This document shows, one piece after another, positions 25,463-33,612 of a DNA stretch of 64,000 bases. The stretch comes from Myxococcales bacterium 68-20 (GTDB taxonomy: Bacteria; Myxococcota_A; Polyangia; Polyangiales; Polyangiaceae), in the NCBI GenBank assembly GCA_001899635.1, contig MKVQ01000015.1, forward strand, positions 21,223-85,222. Reading direction: 5' to 3'. The number at the start of each line of letters is the position of its first letter. Position 1 is the stretch's first letter. The position numbers were made by a program, and so were the translations under genes. Under the pieces are notes generated by a model that worked only from the letters and a program-made list of their open reading frames with translations, was not told where the DNA came from and searched no databases.

Positions 25463-26788
25463 TCAGAAGTTGACGTCGCCGTCCGCGGACGGCGCAGCGA
25501 ACCGCTGCTGGAAGTGCGCCTGGAGCTCGCTGAAGCGGCGATGGAGCTCGCCATTGTTCTTCATCGCGTTCTGGGCGAAGTGGGTCGACCACCAGGTGCT
25601 CACGTTGCTCCAGGCGAGCGCATTCATCCCGTAGCTCTGGAGGACCTGGTTCGCGTCGCGGCCCTGCTGCGCCGCTGCGTTCTGCGCCTCCATGATCTCG
25701 ACCCACTGCTCGAGCGTGATCGGCGGGCCTTGCGAGTCGGTCGCGCCCGGGTTGCTCATTCCGGCGACGCCCGCGGCGGCGGCGCTCGCGAACATGCCCT
25801 GACCGGCGCTGCTGAACGCCTTGCCGTATTCGGTCGCGATCGTCACCGTCGTGTCGCGGGACATGCGCGCCATCCACTCGTTCGAGACGGCGTCCCACTT
25901 CGCGCGGTCGATCCCGATCTTCGAGAGGATCACGTTGATGTCCGTCCCGTTCGCGAGGGCGGCCTGCGCCTGCGCCCAGACCTGGAGGCTCACGCCCTCG
26001 TAGGGCGCGAGCTCACCGGCGAGCTCACCCTGCGCCCGGTTCTGCATCGTCTGCATCGCGAGCTTCGTGAAGACGTTCATCTGCATCTGGGTGATGTCGC
26101 CCATGTCCCAGCCGAACCGCTGACGCTGCTGCGGCTGCGGCGCGTAGCGGTAGACCGTCTGGCGAAGGCGCTCGACCTGCTGCTGGTTGTCGATCGACAT
26201 CTCCTGCCAGAGCTGCTGGTAGACGTCGCGCCGGCCCGCGGCCATCGCATTCTCGAAGCGCACGCCGCAGATGAAGCGGTTGACCGTCTCGTTCACCTGG
26301 TAGAAGTGCTGCTCGTTCCGGATCCCGAACTTGCGGAACAGCTCGTAGCGCTTCGCCTGGTCGTCCCAGACCTCTTCCATCTGACGGTGCGCGGCCCACC
26401 ACGACTCGATGTCGTTGCCGATGTCGAAGCTCGCGGTGTCGTCCTGCGCCTCGAGCGCGTAGTCGCGCACGAAGCCGGCGTCGTCCGAGTCGTCGTCCGC
26501 GTCCGCCTCTTCCCACTGCTCCTGAGGCTGCTGCTGGGCATAGCCCTGCTGGGGGTACGCCTGCTGCGGGTGACCCTGCTGGGGATAGCCCTGCTGCGGG
26601 TGGCCCTGCTGGGGGTAGCCCTGCTGGGGATAGCCCTGCTGCGGGTGGCCCTGCTGGGGGTAGCCCTGCTGCGGGTGGCCCTGCTGGGGGTAGCCCTGTT
26701 GGAACTGGTTGTATTGCTGATTCACGGCGTTCTGCGCCTGGTTCGCAAGCTCACCGGCCTTCTTCTTCATCGAATCGAACAAACCCAT
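25463..26788 (-). CDS. Gln-rich pentapeptide-repeat protein with Trp-rich helical domain
   Basis: ATG 26788 is supported by a strong AGGAG nine bases upstream; the open frame before it is not typical coding sequence. The 441-residue product begins [19 protein letters not shown], an amphipathic helix that may bind membranes. Residues 30-84 are eleven near-perfect [10 protein letters not shown] units. An acidic patch follows ([11 protein letters not shown]), then a soluble helical region of about 330 residues built from repeated modules containing [14 protein letters not shown] and NEWMARM and NVSTWW. There are no catalytic motifs. The repeat resembles membrane- or self-associating GYPQQ tails seen in annexin-like and spore proteins. 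First gene of a set with two zinc-ribbon proteins. Confidence 0.8.
   Translation of the reverse strand: MGLFDSMKKKAGELANQAQNAVNQQYNQFQQGYPQQGHPQQGYPQQGHPQQGYPQQGYPQQGHPQQGYPQQGHPQQAYPQQGYAQQQPQEQWEEADADDDSDDAGFVRDYALEAQDDTASFDIGNDIESWWAAHRQMEEVWDDQAKRYELFRKFGIRNEQHFYQVNETVNRFICGVRFENAMAAGRRDVYQQLWQEMSIDNQQQVERLRQTVYRYAPQPQQRQRFGWDMGDITQMQMNVFTKLAMQTMQNRAQGELAGELAPYEGVSLQVWAQAQAALANGTDINVILSKIGIDRAKWDAVSNEWMARMSRDTTVTIATEYGKAFSSAGQGMFASAAAAGVAGMSNPGATDSQGPPITLEQWVEIMEAQNAAAQQGRDANQVLQSYGMNALAWSNVSTWWSTHFAQNAMKNNGELHRRFSELQAHFQQRFAAPSADGDVNF
26537..26701 (-). repeat. Eleven-copy 15-base repeat encoding [10 protein letters not shown]
   Basis: Near-identical 15-base units alternate between Tyr and His at position 4. 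The near-identity of the DNA suggests expansion by slippage; repeat number may vary between strains. Confidence 0.9.
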
Positions 26789-27036
26789 CGATCGCTCCTC
26801 TTGCACCGCGGCGCACCGGCGCGTTCCTCGACCGCCCAGCGACGATCGAAATAGGGCAGCGAGAGTACGCAGAGCGATAGGGCTGTCCACGACGAAGCGC
26901 TGCCGCCTTCGACTTTGGTCTCAGGTCGTCCGACGTTCGGCTTCACCGCGCCGCAGCCGAATGGACTGCTCCTCGGGACATTCGGGAGGCACATCGGGTT
27001 GCGCTCGCTGCGATCGGCCGCTACGGAGAGGCCGCG

Positions 27037-28071
27037 ATGATGACGAGTCCCTTCCGGCCGCCGCGGTGGCTCAAGAGCCCGCATCTCCAGACCATCGGCG
27101 CCGCCGCTCCGCTCTTCGCGCCGCCGCGCTCGCACTCGGTCACGGAGGAGGAGAGCCTGCGGATCCCGGTCGGGACGGACGGGCACCTCCACGCGCGGGC
27201 GTGGTGGGCGGGCGCGCGTGCGCCTGCGGTCGTCATCCTCCACGGCATCGCCGGCTCGAAGGACTCGCATTGTTGCGTCCGCGCGGCCGTCGCCCTGCAT
27301 CGCGCCGGCTATCACGCGGTTCGCCTCGACATGCGCGGTGCGGGCGACAGCGTGACCGACGCGCCGTCGCTCTATCACGCCGGGCTGACGACGGACCTCG
27401 ACCTCGTCGTTCGTCGTCTCGCGGCCGATCCGCGCGTCGCCGGTGTCTTCGTCCTCGGCTTCTCGGGTGGAGGCAGCCAGGCGCTCAAGCTCGCGGGAGA
27501 GTGGGGCGACGCTCCTCCCTCCGGCGTCCTTGGCGTGGCGAGCATCTCCGCACCGCTCGACTACACCCGCGTGGCCGCGCGGATGGACACGCTCGTGTGC
27601 CTGCCGTACCGCTTCCACGTCCTTCGCGGTCTCGTCGATCGCGCGCGCGCCTTCGTTCAGCATCACCCGCAGCGCGCCCGCTATCGGAGCGCCGACCTCG
27701 ACGGGATCAAGCGGTTTCGCAACTACGACGGCTCGATCATCGTGCCGATGCATGGCTTCTCGGACGTCGACAGCTATTACCGGGAGGCGAGCTCCGGCCG
27801 CTATCTCGGGAAGGTCCGCGTCCCGACCATCGTGATCCACGCCGAGGACGATCCGATGGTGCCGATCGACACCGTGCGCCCGTGGCTTGCCGGCGCGTCG
27901 AGCGCAGTGCGCGTCCAGCTCAGCCGCCACGGCGGACACATCGGCTGGCTCGCCGGGCTCGACGAGTCGAGCTGGATCAAGGGCTGGGCGACGAGCGAGG
28001 CGCTCGCGTTCTTCGCCGAGCACGCCCCCGTGCCCGTCGCCGAGTCACGCCCCACTGCATCGGTGGCCTGA
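27037..28071 (+). CDS. Alpha/beta hydrolase, YheT-like (EMB8) family
   Basis: The 344-residue product matches the YheT family: N-terminal PRWLKSPHLQTIGA, PAVVILHGIAGSKDS oxyanion region, RLDMRGAGDS, and nucleophile elbow GFSGGGSQALKLAG (Ser near 150). The YRSADLDGIKRFRNYD segment is typical of the family. Asp lies in HAEDDPMVP and the catalytic His in SRHGGHIGW. Family members act on esters or amides of lipid-like substrates, but physiological targets are poorly known. No signal peptide. The gene is divergent from the Gln-rich protein operon (248 bases between starts). ATG at 27037 or 27040 is possible. Confidence 0.92.
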   Translation: MMTSPFRPPRWLKSPHLQTIGAAAPLFAPPRSHSVTEEESLRIPVGTDGHLHARAWWAGARAPAVVILHGIAGSKDSHCCVRAAVALHRAGYHAVRLDMRGAGDSVTDAPSLYHAGLTTDLDLVVRRLAADPRVAGVFVLGFSGGGSQALKLAGEWGDAPPSGVLGVASISAPLDYTRVAARMDTLVCLPYRFHVLRGLVDRARAFVQHHPQRARYRSADLDGIKRFRNYDGSIIVPMHGFSDVDSYYREASSGRYLGKVRVPTIVIHAEDDPMVPIDTVRPWLAGASSAVRVQLSRHGGHIGWLAGLDESSWIKGWATSEALAFFAEHAPVPVAESRPTASVA

Positions 28072-28152
28072 TCGGTCGAGCTCGTTCGAAACGGGCGTCG
28101 CGGGCGTGCGACGAGGTCACCCGATCGCCGGACATTGGCCTATTCTGCGCGC

Positions 28153-28632
28153 GTGTTCCTTCGCTGGTTGCCCAAGGCCGCTTACGGCATCGTCCACGAG
28201 GCGACGCGTCACATCCTGAAGCGCCCGGTGGTCGGGATCGTCGCGGTCGCGCGGACGCCCGACGGTCGACTCCTCCTCGTCCGCCGCGGCGACAACGGGA
28301 TGTGGGGGTTGCCTGGCGGGACGCTCGAGTGGGGCGAGACGTTCGTGACCGGGCTCGGCCGTGAGCTCGAGGAAGAGGCTGGCGTCGTCGACCACGAGGT
28401 CGTGCGCGTGCTCGGCGCGTGGTCCGATCCGATGCGCGATCCGCGCTTCCACGCCGTGACGATCGGGGTGGAGTGCAAGGTCGCGCCTCCGGTCAAGCCG
28501 CCGAAGAATCGCCTCGAGATCCTGGAGGCGAGGCTCTTCGACGATGCGGACGTCCCCGCGCGCCTCGCGTTCGGTGCCGAGGACATCGTGAAGGCCGCGC
28601 GCAACGGCTCGACGAACGGCGTCCTCGAGTAG
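28153..28632 (+). CDS. Nudix hydrolase
   Basis: From GTG 28153 the product has 159 residues; a TTG at 28135 would add six. A perfect Nudix box lies near residues 60-82: GGTLEWGE, seven residues, then RELEEEAGV, giving the Mg-binding Glu cluster. These enzymes cleave nucleoside diphosphates linked to another group. The N-terminal helix (FLRWLPKAAYGIVHEATRHI) is basic and amphipathic. The specificity cannot be read from the sequence. It lies 81 bases after the alpha/beta hydrolase on the same strand and may be co-transcribed. Confidence 0.9.
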   Translation: MFLRWLPKAAYGIVHEATRHILKRPVVGIVAVARTPDGRLLLVRRGDNGMWGLPGGTLEWGETFVTGLGRELEEEAGVVDHEVVRVLGAWSDPMRDPRFHAVTIGVECKVAPPVKPPKNRLEILEARLFDDADVPARLAFGAEDIVKAARNGSTNGVLE

Positions 28633-28883
28633 CAGCGTCCGTCCTCGAGCCGTCGGCCGGCGTACGCGTCGGGGGCGACGGCGCGGGCAGCACGGCGACG
28701 GCGCGCGGGCGAGCGGCGCGCTCGAGTCGCTCGTCAGGCGCGGCGTCCGGGCTCAGCCGATCAGGCGTAAGGAGCCTCGCCCACCAGGCGTTGTGAGCGG
28801 GAGGTGGAACTTCCGGGCCTGGTCGTACGTCCACTGTTCCGACGTCCGATCCCTCCACCCTCCGCTTCGGTCCGGCTTCATCC

Positions 28884-30467
28884 ATGACGCGCGTCCCCCG
28901 GCCACTCGCCTGCGAGCCCACACGTCCCTCCATCGGAAGCGGCGTTCACGAGGCGCTTTCGCCGGAATCGGCGGCCTCGGTCGTCGAGCGCATCGAGAGG
29001 GGCGACGCGGACGAGGTCGTCAGTCTGCCGCGGCCTTCCCGGAGGAGCCCGTGCCCCACGTGCGGTAGCCTCGAGGAGCCACGGCAGAGCTCGTCAGATC
29101 CTCGCAACCTCTCGTGCGTAGACGGGGTTTCGGAAGCCCCTTCGTCTCAGTCCTCGGACTCGGGCCTGCCTCTCACGGAGCGAAAGATGGATCGGATCGG
29201 CGAATACCTCGTGCGGCGCCTCATCGGCGAGGGCGGGATGGGCAAGGTCTACGAGGCGGAGGAGCGCCTCTCGAAGCGGCGTGTCGCGCTGAAGGTCCTC
29301 CGCCCCGAGCTCACGCGTCACGAGGAGGGGCGCCGACTCTTCCTCAACGAGATGCAGATCCTCGCCCACCTCGAGCATCCGAACCTCGTCCGGAGCCTCG
29401 CCTCGATGGAAACCGACGGCCAGCTCGTCATGGTCCTCGAGTATCTGCACGGGCGGACGCTGCGGCAGGAGCTCACGCGGCGCGGCGCGCTTCCGTGGCA
29501 AGAGGCGCTCGAGCACGTCGTCCGGATCGCGGAGGCGCTCACGGTCGCGCACGAGCAGGAGCCGCCGATCGTGCATCGCGATCTGAAGCCGGAGAACGTC
29601 ATGCTGACGGTCGCCGAAGGGGCGGCCGAGGACGCTGCTCCCGCGGGGCTGAAGGTCATGGACTTCGGCATCGCCAAGGTGCTCGAGGGGATGCACGGCA
29701 CGAACACGCAGAGCATCGGGACGCTCCAGTACATGAGCCCCGAGCAGATCGATGCGCGAACGATCGATGCGCGGAGCGACCTCTACTCGCTCGGGCTGAT
29801 CTTCTACGAGATGATCGCCGGCGAGCCGCCGTTCTCCTCGGCGTCGCCGCGCGAGCTCTTGAACCTCCAGTGCACCGCGCCCGCACCGGCACTCGATGAC
29901 GAGGTGCGGAGCGGTCTACCGCGCGGCGTGGAGGAGATGCTGTTCGCGATGCTCGAGAAGAAGCCGGAGTCGCGTCCAGCCTCCGCCCGGGAGGTCTCGG
30001 AGCGCCTCTCGCTCTTCCGTGCTGCGGGGGCCTCGTCGGCAGCGGGGCGATCGTCGCGTGCCCGTTCGACGCCGTCGGGCGAGGGGGCGCGGGTGAGCGC
30101 GGCGCCGCCGACACCCCGGATGGCGGGCGCGCCGGAGCGTTCCACGGGCGAGCGCGCGCCCAGCTCGGGCTCGAGCCGTGACGGCGGGACGACGCGCGAT
30201 GAGCGCGGCGAGGGCGACGAGCCGAAGAAGGAGCGCCCGCGTACCGACACGATCGCTCTCGTCGAGGCGAACGCGAGCAAGGCGCGCGAGGTGCCGACGT
30301 GGCTTGCGGTGATCGCCATCGTCGCCCTCTCGCTCGTCGCCGGCATGACGACGTACCTCGTCCGATTGAAGACGACGAGCGATGCGCAGCCGGCCGCGAC
30401 GGCGACCGCGGAGGGACGCGCCGGCAGGAGCATCGGGGCCGACGAAGCCTCGAGCACGAAGCGCTGA
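28884..30467 (+). CDS. Transmembrane Ser/Thr kinase heading the cytochrome operon
   Basis: The 527-residue product carries a complete kinase domain (about 105-370): LIGEGGMGKVYEAEE, VALKVL, HRDLKPEN, MDFGIAK, GTLQYMSPEQ and DLYSLGLIFYEMIAGEPPF. An inner ATG at 29187 with GGAG upstream is an alternative start just before the domain, but the N-terminal 101 residues have normal codon use and contain Cys pairs (PCPTCG). After a Ser/Arg/Glu-rich linker, one helix (about 472-493, WLAVIAIVALSLVAGMTTYLV) leaves only a short periplasmic tail. The next gene, a pseudokinase-cytochrome fusion, starts 14 bases later, so the kinase probably regulates that redox module. Confidence 0.92.
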   Translation: MTRVPRPLACEPTRPSIGSGVHEALSPESAASVVERIERGDADEVVSLPRPSRRSPCPTCGSLEEPRQSSSDPRNLSCVDGVSEAPSSQSSDSGLPLTERKMDRIGEYLVRRLIGEGGMGKVYEAEERLSKRRVALKVLRPELTRHEEGRRLFLNEMQILAHLEHPNLVRSLASMETDGQLVMVLEYLHGRTLRQELTRRGALPWQEALEHVVRIAEALTVAHEQEPPIVHRDLKPENVMLTVAEGAAEDAAPAGLKVMDFGIAKVLEGMHGTNTQSIGTLQYMSPEQIDARTIDARSDLYSLGLIFYEMIAGEPPFSSASPRELLNLQCTAPAPALDDEVRSGLPRGVEEMLFAMLEKKPESRPASAREVSERLSLFRAAGASSAAGRSSRARSTPSGEGARVSAAPPTPRMAGAPERSTGERAPSSGSSRDGGTTRDERGEGDEPKKERPRTDTIALVEANASKAREVPTWLAVIAIVALSLVAGMTTYLVRLKTTSDAQPAATATAEGRAGRSIGADEASSTKR

Positions 30468-30481
30468 CGGGCGGCGTCGCC

Positions 30482-33400
30482 ATGATGATGGGCGGGAGCC
30501 GGCAGCGTCCGGGCGCAGGCGAGGAGCTCGACGCGGTCGGCCGCGCGAGGCGCTTCGCATGCGCGCTCGAGACCGGATCACCTGCGGAGCTGTGGTGCTT
30601 CGAGAGGAGCGACGCCGCGCTCGTGCAGCGGCTCGCGTCCTTCGGAGACGAGGGCCTCGGCGGCTTCGCAGCGGGCTGGGGCGAGGACGAGGAAGGCGTC
30701 TTCGCGCTGCGGCGCGTCCCGTCGAAGACCGTCGACTCACTCGTACGAGGAGAGCAGCTCGATGGCCTGACCGCGCTCGCGAAGGTGCGCGATCTCGCGC
30801 GTGCGCTGGCCGCCTGCGAGAAGAAAGGCGTCTTCCCTGGGCCGCTCCGTCCGGCCGAGATCGCGCTCGGCAGCCCGGGGCGCGCGGACGCGTTCGTGCT
30901 GGCGGACGGATGGATCCGCGTGCTGCTCGGCGCAGGTCACGGCGCCCACGGCGGCAGCGTCGCGTCCGCGCCGTCGCCGCGCTGGACTCCGCCCGAGCAG
31001 GCCGGCGGTGCGCCGTGGGACAACGCGGCCAACCGCTACGTCCTCGGGCTCGTCGCGTATCGCCTCCTCGCGGGCGCGCATCCGTTTGCGGGGATCGGCC
31101 TTCGTGACGCGATGGCCGCCGCATCGTCACCGCCGCCGCCGTTCGACGAGACGATCGCGCGCACGCTCAAGCCGGGCATCCAGAGCTTCGTCCTCGCGAT
31201 GCTCGACCCGGAAGGGGCGGTGCGTCCGTCCAGCGCGATCGCGATCGTGCGGCGATGCGAGGAGCTGATGCGCGACGCTCCTCTACGCAGCGAGTCGCGC
31301 GCCGATACGCAGCGAGAAGCGGGCGGGGGAAAGACGGGAGCGGGCGTGGGCTTCGATCTCCTCCCGCCCGGCGCCGCCCCCGGCCCGTCGGCACGTCGGG
31401 ACGACGCTCGAAGCAACGACGGTCGCGAGTCTCTCACGCGGGACGACCGAGGCTCGCTGCCGGCCGCCCTTGCTCGGCGGGGAAGGATCGCGCTTGCCAT
31501 CGGGCCGATCGCGGTCGGTCTCGCTATTGCGGGGGCGGGGCTCGCGGCGTCGCGGCGACCGGAGCCTCCTCCGCAGCCGCCGGCACGAGCGCTCTCGCAG
31601 GCGCCCCTCCGGAAGACGACCGCGGAGTCGTGCGCCCCGTGCCACGCGCGGCAGGTCGCGGAGTGGTCGCGCTCGGTGATGGCGCACTCGGTGAAGAGCC
31701 CGCTCTTCGGTGCGCTCGAGAGCGTCGTACAGGAGCAGGTCGGGCGCGACGATCGCTGTCCGAGTGGAGCCGGCGTCCTTCGTAAGGCCTCTGGTGACGT
31801 CTGCCGTGACGAGAAGACCGGGCTCGTGCTGACCGGGACCGGCGGCGAGCACTGGTGCGTCAACTGCCACTCCGCCGGAGACAACCTCGGCTCGACCGTG
31901 CCGGCGTGGAGCGCCGGCGCCAACGCACAGGCGCGCCGACCGCTCCGTGACGTGCTCACGCCTCAGGCGATGGAAGGGATCTCCTGCGCCGTGTGCCACC
32001 AGGCGATTGGACCGGTGCACGGCGGAAGTGCGTACCAGGGCAACCCGACCTGGACGTCGCCGGTGACGGGCGCGGTCTTCCGGATGCGCCCAGAGGACGG
32101 GATCGGCGTACGCGGGATCGGCAACAGCGGCTATCTCCTCGATCCGAACGCGCTCCTCCTCCTCCGGTCGTCATCGCTAGGCCCCGGTGGACCCGGCGAT
32201 CCGATCGTGCACCGCCGCACCCCCGAGGACACCGCGCGCTATCTCAGGTCGAGCGAGTTCTGCGGCGCCTGCCACGACGTCCGGCTCTTCGGCACCGACT
32301 CGATCGGTGTGCGCGAGCGTGGCGAGCACTTCAAGCGACTGCGCAACGCCTATTCGGAGTGGAAGTCGTGGGCCGACGCCGAACGTTTGGCGGGGCGTCG
32401 GGTGGCGAGTTGTCAGGACTGCCACATGAGCCTGTACCCTGGCGTGTGCGTGAAGGACGGGGAGGGCAGCGGCACGAGCGGCAAGAGCGGCTCGCGCTCG
32501 GGGACGAACGGGTGTCCTCCGGGCTTTCATTTCGAGGCTCGCGCGCCGGGGGAGAAGGCGCGCGGGATGATCGCGGCGTCGTCTTCGGAGCCGCGGCCGA
32601 TCAGCTCGCACTGGTTCACGAGCGTCGATCTCCCGCTCGCGCTCGAGTTCCCCGACGCCTGGGCGAACGAGACGGCGCTCGATTCGAGCGGCGTGCCCCT
32701 CGGGCTCGAGGCGCGACGCGAGCAACTCCTTCGGCACACTTTCGCGTTCTCGATCGCGAAGGGCACGCGGGTGGGGTCGCGGATCGAGATCCCCGTCGAG
32801 ATCCAGAACGTGGGCGCAGGGCATCGCGTGCCCGCGGGCTTCAGCCAGGAGCGCGAGACCTGGGTCGAGATGACGGTACGCGACGGGCGCGGCGACGTCG
32901 TCTACGAGGTCGGCAAGATCGCGAGCGACGAGTCGGACCTCAGGGACAAGTCGTTCGTGCGGATGACGACGCGCGACGACGTGAAGGACTTCAAAGGCAG
33001 GCCCCTCGGTGTGTTCGGCGCGGACATCGTCGACGGGCCCGACGTCCCGCAGTGGAGCCCGAACCCGACGTTCGGCGGGACCACGTTCCGCGGCAAGGGG
33101 CTCGTCAACATGCAGAACGGTTTCCTCCGCTGCGTGAAGTGCATCGGCGTCATCGATGCGCAGGGCCGCTGTCAGCCCGGACCGGGGCAGGGAAGGACGC
33201 GCGCCGATCGGTTCGACGACGGCGTCTACGACATCGACACGGGCGAGTGCCGCTCGAACCTCACCGGGACGAACGCGTTCTTCGAGACGTACTTCCCCGT
33301 CGGCGCGCTCGACGCCGATCGCGGCATCGCGAAGGCGCCGGACGCGATCCTCGATCAGCGCTCCGCGCCGCCCGGCGTCGTCCTCCGCTACATCTACGAG

Positions 33401-33610
33401 ATCGACGTGCCCGGTCGATCGGGGCCGTTCACCGTCCAGGCGCGTCTCCGCTTCCGGCCATTCCCGCCGTTCTTGCTGCGCGCGTTCGCCGACTACGAGG
33501 CACGCAAGGCCGCGCAGGGGCTTCGTCCGAGCGGGGCGCAGATCACGGGGGCCATGTTCGCGCGTAACCACCCCATCGACCTCGCCGAGGCGAGCGCGAA
33601 GATCGACTGA
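30482..33610 (+). CDS. Pseudokinase fused to a transmembrane helix and a five-haem cytochrome c
   Basis: The product has 1042 residues from ATG 30482 (ATGs at 30485 and 30488 also fit). Residues about 20-265 align with a Hanks kinase C-lobe but lack catalysis: GPLRPAEI stands for HRDLKPEN, ADG for DFG, RWTPPEQ for the APE region, and NRYVLGLVAYRLLAGAHPF for subdomain IX. One membrane helix lies near 334-356. The exported part has CXXCH at 384, 459, 502, 594 and 644, with a VAEWSRSVMAHSV segment like that in cytochrome c554-type proteins. A beta-rich domain (about 730-1042) follows, with VGAGHRVPAGF and a non-haem RCVKCI. It would place haems in the periplasm and the pseudokinase in the cytosol. 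I know of no family with this fusion. Confidence 0.9.
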   Translation: MMMGGSRQRPGAGEELDAVGRARRFACALETGSPAELWCFERSDAALVQRLASFGDEGLGGFAAGWGEDEEGVFALRRVPSKTVDSLVRGEQLDGLTALAKVRDLARALAACEKKGVFPGPLRPAEIALGSPGRADAFVLADGWIRVLLGAGHGAHGGSVASAPSPRWTPPEQAGGAPWDNAANRYVLGLVAYRLLAGAHPFAGIGLRDAMAAASSPPPPFDETIARTLKPGIQSFVLAMLDPEGAVRPSSAIAIVRRCEELMRDAPLRSESRADTQREAGGGKTGAGVGFDLLPPGAAPGPSARRDDARSNDGRESLTRDDRGSLPAALARRGRIALAIGPIAVGLAIAGAGLAASRRPEPPPQPPARALSQAPLRKTTAESCAPCHARQVAEWSRSVMAHSVKSPLFGALESVVQEQVGRDDRCPSGAGVLRKASGDVCRDEKTGLVLTGTGGEHWCVNCHSAGDNLGSTVPAWSAGANAQARRPLRDVLTPQAMEGISCAVCHQAIGPVHGGSAYQGNPTWTSPVTGAVFRMRPEDGIGVRGIGNSGYLLDPNALLLLRSSSLGPGGPGDPIVHRRTPEDTARYLRSSEFCGACHDVRLFGTDSIGVRERGEHFKRLRNAYSEWKSWADAERLAGRRVASCQDCHMSLYPGVCVKDGEGSGTSGKSGSRSGTNGCPPGFHFEARAPGEKARGMIAASSSEPRPISSHWFTSVDLPLALEFPDAWANETALDSSGVPLGLEARREQLLRHTFAFSIAKGTRVGSRIEIPVEIQNVGAGHRVPAGFSQERETWVEMTVRDGRGDVVYEVGKIASDESDLRDKSFVRMTTRDDVKDFKGRPLGVFGADIVDGPDVPQWSPNPTFGGTTFRGKGLVNMQNGFLRCVKCIGVIDAQGRCQPGPGQGRTRADRFDDGVYDIDTGECRSNLTGTNAFFETYFPVGALDADRGIAKAPDAILDQRSAPPGVVLRYIYEIDVPGRSGPFTVQARLRFRPFPPFLLRAFADYEARKAAQGLRPSGAQITGAMFARNHPIDLAEASAKID

Positions 33611-33612
33611 GC

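Noticed and set aside
26537-26701. CRISPR-like array
   Set aside because: The 15-base units have no spacers and are in frame within a protein gene.
24527-26854. 775-residue plus-strand frame with striking Leu-Gly-Val-Ala repeats
   Set aside because: It is the antisense reading of the [10 protein letters not shown] repeat and the zinc-ribbon genes; the sense strand has a ribosome site, domains and operon spacing.
30482-33610. Active Ser/Thr kinase
   Set aside because: The catalytic Asp of HRD, the DFG and the glycine loop are not present, so it is called a pseudokinase.
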